Origin: Verrucomicrobiales bacterium
Lineage (GTDB): Bacteria > Verrucomicrobiota > Verrucomicrobiia > Limisphaerales > CAIMTB01
Direction of reading: 5' to 3'
DNA length: 36,466 nucleotides
Assembly: GCA_016795425.1 (NCBI GenBank)
Contig: JAEUHG010000019.1
Span: 1-36,466 of the forward strand
Positions within the stretch are counted from its first letter, which is position 1. The number at the start of each line of letters is the position of its first letter. Under the pieces are notes generated by a model. That model did not search any database. It saw only the letters and a program-made list of their open reading frames with translations, and was not told the DNA's origin. This document shows positions 33,521 to 36,466 of the stretch, in pieces. The position numbers were made by a program, and so were the translations under genes.

Positions 33521-33755
33521 ACCCCGCCGCGTCCCTGCGGCGCACCTTTTGCCCCACTCGACCCCTGCGGGTCCGGAGGCCCCGCGCTCCGTCCCGGACC
33601 GCGCCGCGTCCCTGCGGCGCACCTTTTGCCCCACTCGCCCCCCTGCGGGTCCGGAGGCCCCGCGCTCCGTCCAGGACCGCGACGCGTCCCTGCGGCGCAC
33701 CTTTTGCCCCACTCGCCCCTTGCGGGTCCGGAGGCCCCGCGCTCCGTCCCGGACC
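33521..33755. repeat. Dispersed-repeat array 1 (77-78 bp units)
   Basis: Three tandem units carry GTCCCTGCGGCGCACC at 33531, 33608 and 33686, giving periods of 77 and 78 bp. Each unit also contains CCCCACTCG and CTGCGGGTCCGGAGG. The joints form GGTCCGG/CCGGACC stem-loops around AGGCCCCGCGCTCCGTC, with one mismatch in the second joint. The array fills the gap between the uppS stop and the opposite-strand ceramidase-like gene, and its last base is part of that gene's TAG stop. Read in either direction it gives long spurious open frames. Confidence 0.92.
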
Positions 33756-35161
33756 TACTTCGCCCCGGGCGCTTCCAACAACCGCTGGATTGCCCCCATC
33801 AGCACGCCTTCCACTTCCGGCGCCACATTGGAGGAATCCGGGCTCGTCTCGTAGCCTCCCTGCTCATAGGCCACCGACGTCCCGATGTACCCGGGCCCGT
33901 AATCCCCGTAGGCCGCCATGGTCACAAAGAGATCCGGCCGCATTGCTTTGGCCGCCAGTTGATATTCCACGAACAACTCCCCGGGGAGATGCAGGACACG
34001 AATCTTCCCGGCGGAAAAACACGTCACGTCGATGGGGTGCTTCGCTTCGCAGCGATTCAGCCAGGCGATCTTCGCCGCGCCGCCACTGAGGAAAAACGCC
34101 GCATCCTTGCCCTTCATGCGCGCTTTCAATTTGTCCATCACCAGATGCTTCGAGGGCGGCAACACGACCGGGTCGACCTTCCATTGGACCTGAGCCGCCG
34201 TGATCGGCTCGCGTTGAGTCGATTCCCACGCCCGCCGCATGCCATCGGCGAGCCGATCCGCCAGCAACCGCCGATTCTCCTTGGATCCATCATTGTACTT
34301 CCCTGCTCCAAGATTGCCGCCGGCACCATTGAAATGGATGTGCAGCGCCGAGGGTACCGACATCCCTCGAATGAACCGCGCGACGCCCGGAAAATCCGGA
34401 TTCGGAATGCCGGTCCGATAATAGCTCTGCGGGTGCACGGCATAATAACTGAGGACCGCAATCGGCTGATTGGTGCTCCAAAAGCTCACCAGCGAAACCG
34501 CCGGATCGATCGTGCCGTCTGGTTCCGCCCGCAAGGCCGGATCCGGGCAGGCGGTGTAGCGCGTGGCGCGAACTTTGCCGTCGGGTCCCAGGATCCTACG
34601 GTTCGAAGCCACCTGCGAAACCAGGGCCTGCCCCTTCCCAACATGCGTCCACGGTTGCGCCGAGGGCAACGCGGCGCGGACAGCCGCCTCCAAACGATGC
34701 AACATTTCCCGCGCGAAATCACCCTGGTAACTCAACGGGTCGACCCCCGCGTCGTTGAGAATCTTCTCCGCGCTAAAATCGCAATCCGGCGCGTCATGCT
34801 GATGCAGCGTATGCACAGCCACCCGGAAGGGCTCCGTGCCCGCCGCCTTTGCCAGCGTCTGCCGAAAGGCGTCGTGGCCCTCGTTTCCGATGCCGATCCA
34901 ATCCACCGCGGCGAGAACGATCGGTTGTCCTGCCCCCAGAATCACGATCCCGCGGGCTCTCAATCCAAGGTCCCAGGTGTTGGTCACCGGATCATACGCC
35001 ATGCGCGAACCGACGGGCGGAGTGGCGTCGATATCGAACGTCGCGACGCGCAGCCCTGAATCCTCGGCGATCGCCGGAGAAAGGACCGCGCCGAACCCGA
35101 GAAGGAACGCCACAACCATGGCGCGCCACGCCGTCGACCGGGAAACCGGAGGCTGAATCAC
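33755..35161 (-). CDS. Exported neutral-ceramidase-like hydrolase
   Basis: This 468-residue protein has a signal peptide (about 12-32, ending SPAIAE) and a domain resembling neutral/alkaline non-lysosomal ceramidases. The N-terminus has FDIDATPPVGSRM, followed by a repeated-strand region. HTLHQHDAPD gives candidate zinc-binding histidines. FNGAGGNLGAGKYNDGS lies at the family's loop position, and LPGELFVEYQLAAK is the conserved late motif. Ceramidases cleave N-acyl sphingosines; many bacterial relatives have untested substrates, so the reaction is only suggested. It lies on the opposite strand between uppS and cdsA, with the same repeat array on both sides, which suggests a later insertion. 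Confidence 0.8.
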   Translation of the reverse strand: MIQPPVSRSTAWRAMVVAFLLGFGAVLSPAIAEDSGLRVATFDIDATPPVGSRMAYDPVTNTWDLGLRARGIVILGAGQPIVLAAVDWIGIGNEGHDAFRQTLAKAAGTEPFRVAVHTLHQHDAPDCDFSAEKILNDAGVDPLSYQGDFAREMLHRLEAAVRAALPSAQPWTHVGKGQALVSQVASNRRILGPDGKVRATRYTACPDPALRAEPDGTIDPAVSLVSFWSTNQPIAVLSYYAVHPQSYYRTGIPNPDFPGVARFIRGMSVPSALHIHFNGAGGNLGAGKYNDGSKENRRLLADRLADGMRRAWESTQREPITAAQVQWKVDPVVLPPSKHLVMDKLKARMKGKDAAFFLSGGAAKIAWLNRCEAKHPIDVTCFSAGKIRVLHLPGELFVEYQLAAKAMRPDLFVTMAAYGDYGPGYIGTSVAYEQGGYETSPDSSNVAPEVEGVLMGAIQRLLEAPGAK

Positions 35162-35204
35162 GGCGACAGACTAAGAATCCACGCGGAAATTGGAAGGGGC
35201 GCTT

Positions 35205-35433
35205 CGGACCGCGACGCGTCCCTGCGGCGCACTCTTTGCCCCACTCGCCCCCTGCGGGTCCGGAGGCCCCGCGCTCCTCCCCGGACCGCGACGCGTCCCT
35301 GCGGCGCACCTTCGCCCCACTCACCCCCTGCGGGTCCGGAGGCCCCGCGCTCCTCCCGGACCGCGCCGCGTCCCTGCGGCGCACTCTTTGCCCCACTCGC
35401 CCCCTGCGGGTCCGGAGGCCCCGCGCTCCTCTG
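35205..35433. repeat. Dispersed-repeat array 2 (75-77 bp units)
   Basis: Units with GTCCCTGCGGCGCACY start at 35218, 35295 and 35370, in the same orientation as the array at 33521-33755 and with nearly the same sequence. The joints again form GGTCCGG/CCGGACC stem-loops. The array lies between the start of the ceramidase-like gene (43 bp away) and cdsA (about 50 bp away), filling most of the 321-bp gap, in which I see no gene. Confidence 0.92.
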
Positions 35434-35482
35434 AAGGCGCGTTTTCGCTTCACCCGAACGATCCGCCGAGGCTACATGCGGC

Positions 35483-36430
35483 GTGCCTGCCAACGGTACT
35501 CCCGCTCCTGCCGCCGCCCCCACTGGATCGCCCTCGAAGGCGGTGGTTTTCTTCCGGCGCCTGGCCAGCACCGTTTTGCTGTGGTCGATCGTCCTGTGGA
35601 CGATCTTTTCGGAGAACCACTCCGTCACCAACTGGGTGTTTCTCGCGATCATGCTGGGCCTGGCGTGGCAGGGGCTCCGTGAATTTTACAATCTGGTGGA
35701 GGCACGGGGACTGGTCTGTTTCCGGCAGTGGGGCATCGCGTCAGGGCTGGCTCTGATGCTGGTGACCTTCCTCTATTTCACCGGCGTGATTCCGCATGCC
35801 CACGAGCGGCTGCCCGCCAAAGCCAATGATTTTGAAACCACACTCATTATCGTCTTCGTACTCGGCCTCTGCCTGCGACGGTTCGTTGCCAAGGACGTGA
35901 AGGACGGCCTCCTGGCGATTTCCACCACCTTGTTTGGCCTTCTCTACGTGCCGTGGCTGCTCAACTTCATCTCCAAGATCGCGTTCTTCCCAGGCGTCGA
36001 GGGCCGGTACTACATCCTCTATTTCATCCTGGTCACCAAACTCAGCGACGTCGGCGCCTATGTGACCGGTTCGTTGATCGGACGCCACAAGATGATTCCA
36101 CGGATCAGTCCGGGCAAAACCTGGGAGGGGTTTGGTGGCGCCATCGCCTTCTCCACGCTGGCGAGCGTCCTGTTTGCCAAAGGTCTCGGACATCACCTCG
36201 CCGGCATGAACACACTCCATGCCGTGATCCTCGGCGTCCTGCTGAGCGCCAGCGCCGTGATCGGCGATCTCATCGAATCCCTTTTCAAACGCGAAGCCGG
36301 GGTCAAGGACTCCGGGAAGCTGCTCCCGGGCATCGGCGGCATCCTGGATCTTCTCGACAGCCTGCTGTTCAACGCGCCGCTCATGTACCTGTACCTGCGG
36401 CATATCCTGACCGCGACGCCGACCGTGTAG
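35483..36430 (+). CDS. cdsA: Phosphatidate cytidylyltransferase CdsA
   Basis: CdsA makes CDP-diacylglycerol from CTP and phosphatidate at the inner membrane, the branch point of phospholipid synthesis. The 315-residue protein has about seven to eight membrane helices and the C-terminal signature S-LFKR-EAGVKDSGKLLPG-GG-LD--DS (266-293). Two signature positions differ from the textbook motif: Ile284 where His is usual and Leu290 where Arg is usual. SDVGAYVTGSLIGRHK and ISPGKTWEGFGG are standard. The start is GTG at 35483; no in-frame ATG lies nearby. Confidence 0.92.
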   Translation: MPANGTPAPAAAPTGSPSKAVVFFRRLASTVLLWSIVLWTIFSENHSVTNWVFLAIMLGLAWQGLREFYNLVEARGLVCFRQWGIASGLALMLVTFLYFTGVIPHAHERLPAKANDFETTLIIVFVLGLCLRRFVAKDVKDGLLAISTTLFGLLYVPWLLNFISKIAFFPGVEGRYYILYFILVTKLSDVGAYVTGSLIGRHKMIPRISPGKTWEGFGGAIAFSTLASVLFAKGLGHHLAGMNTLHAVILGVLLSASAVIGDLIESLFKREAGVKDSGKLLPGIGGILDLLDSLLFNAPLMYLYLRHILTATPTV

Positions 36431-36466
36431 GGAAGAGGGTTTTGGGAAGGGGGAAGGGGAATGCGG

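Noticed and set aside
33407..35059. A 550-codon plus-strand frame running from uppS through the repeat array
   Set aside because: It crosses uppS, the repeats and the antisense of the ceramidase-like gene; no family match.
33521..35433. CRISPR-like array
   Set aside because: Whole 75-78 bp units repeat with no unique spacers, and no cas genes are present.

Overview
The window is GC-rich and densely coded, and looks like chromosome of a Verrucomicrobiota bacterium (Limisphaerales/Pedosphaera-like). Three things point there: a 51-residue small basic protein of a family I know only from Verrucomicrobia and Chlamydiae, a pseudopilin with an N-terminal FTLVELL helix and a C-terminal H-X9-DG motif, and several large exported proteins of kinds common in PVC genomes. 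Several genes lack a clear Shine-Dalgarno sequence. No tRNA, rRNA, CRISPR array, transposase or phage gene was found.

Layout. Positions 117-14598 hold a long minus-strand series. Transcribed from right to left it contains the small basic protein, an RsuA/RluB-type pseudouridine synthase with a long repetitive arginine/proline-rich N-terminus, an SH3-domain protein, folD, an ABC ATPase with a 1238-residue FtsX-type permease, two exported proteins of unknown function, and a sugar cassette (binding protein, permease with an unusual insert, PfkB kinase) without its ABC ATPase. A REPIN-like pair of inverted hairpins follows (14830-14955). Then come a small anchored protein, a short-chain dehydrogenase, a DUF2721 membrane protein and a small membrane protein.

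The centre (17551-23715) is an RNA-repair island. rtcR, encoding a CARF-domain sigma-54 activator, is divergent from rsr (Ro60/TROVE protein), rtcB (RNA ligase) and rtcA (RNA 3'-phosphate cyclase). A well-spaced -24/-12 sigma-54 promoter and repeated candidate activator sites lie in the divergent gap. The 189-base gap between rsr and rtcB folds into several strong nested stems and is a good candidate for a Y RNA, in the position held by yrlBA in the Salmonella rsr-yrlBA-rtcBA operon. My reading is that RtcR senses an RNA-damage signal through its CARF domain and switches on an Ro60-Y RNA particle together with end-healing (RtcA) and sealing (RtcB) enzymes. This is the most interesting system in the window.

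To the right are a pseudopilin, a RACo-type corrinoid-protein reductive activator, a TylF-like methyltransferase, a zinc metalloprotease with five C-terminal repeats, and a fusion of a CMP-sialate-synthetase-like domain with an RraA-like domain. These are followed by purA behind a possible attenuator, then uppS and cdsA. The usual uppS-cdsA neighbourhood is interrupted by a ceramidase-like gene on the opposite strand, bracketed by two arrays of the same 75-78 bp repeat.
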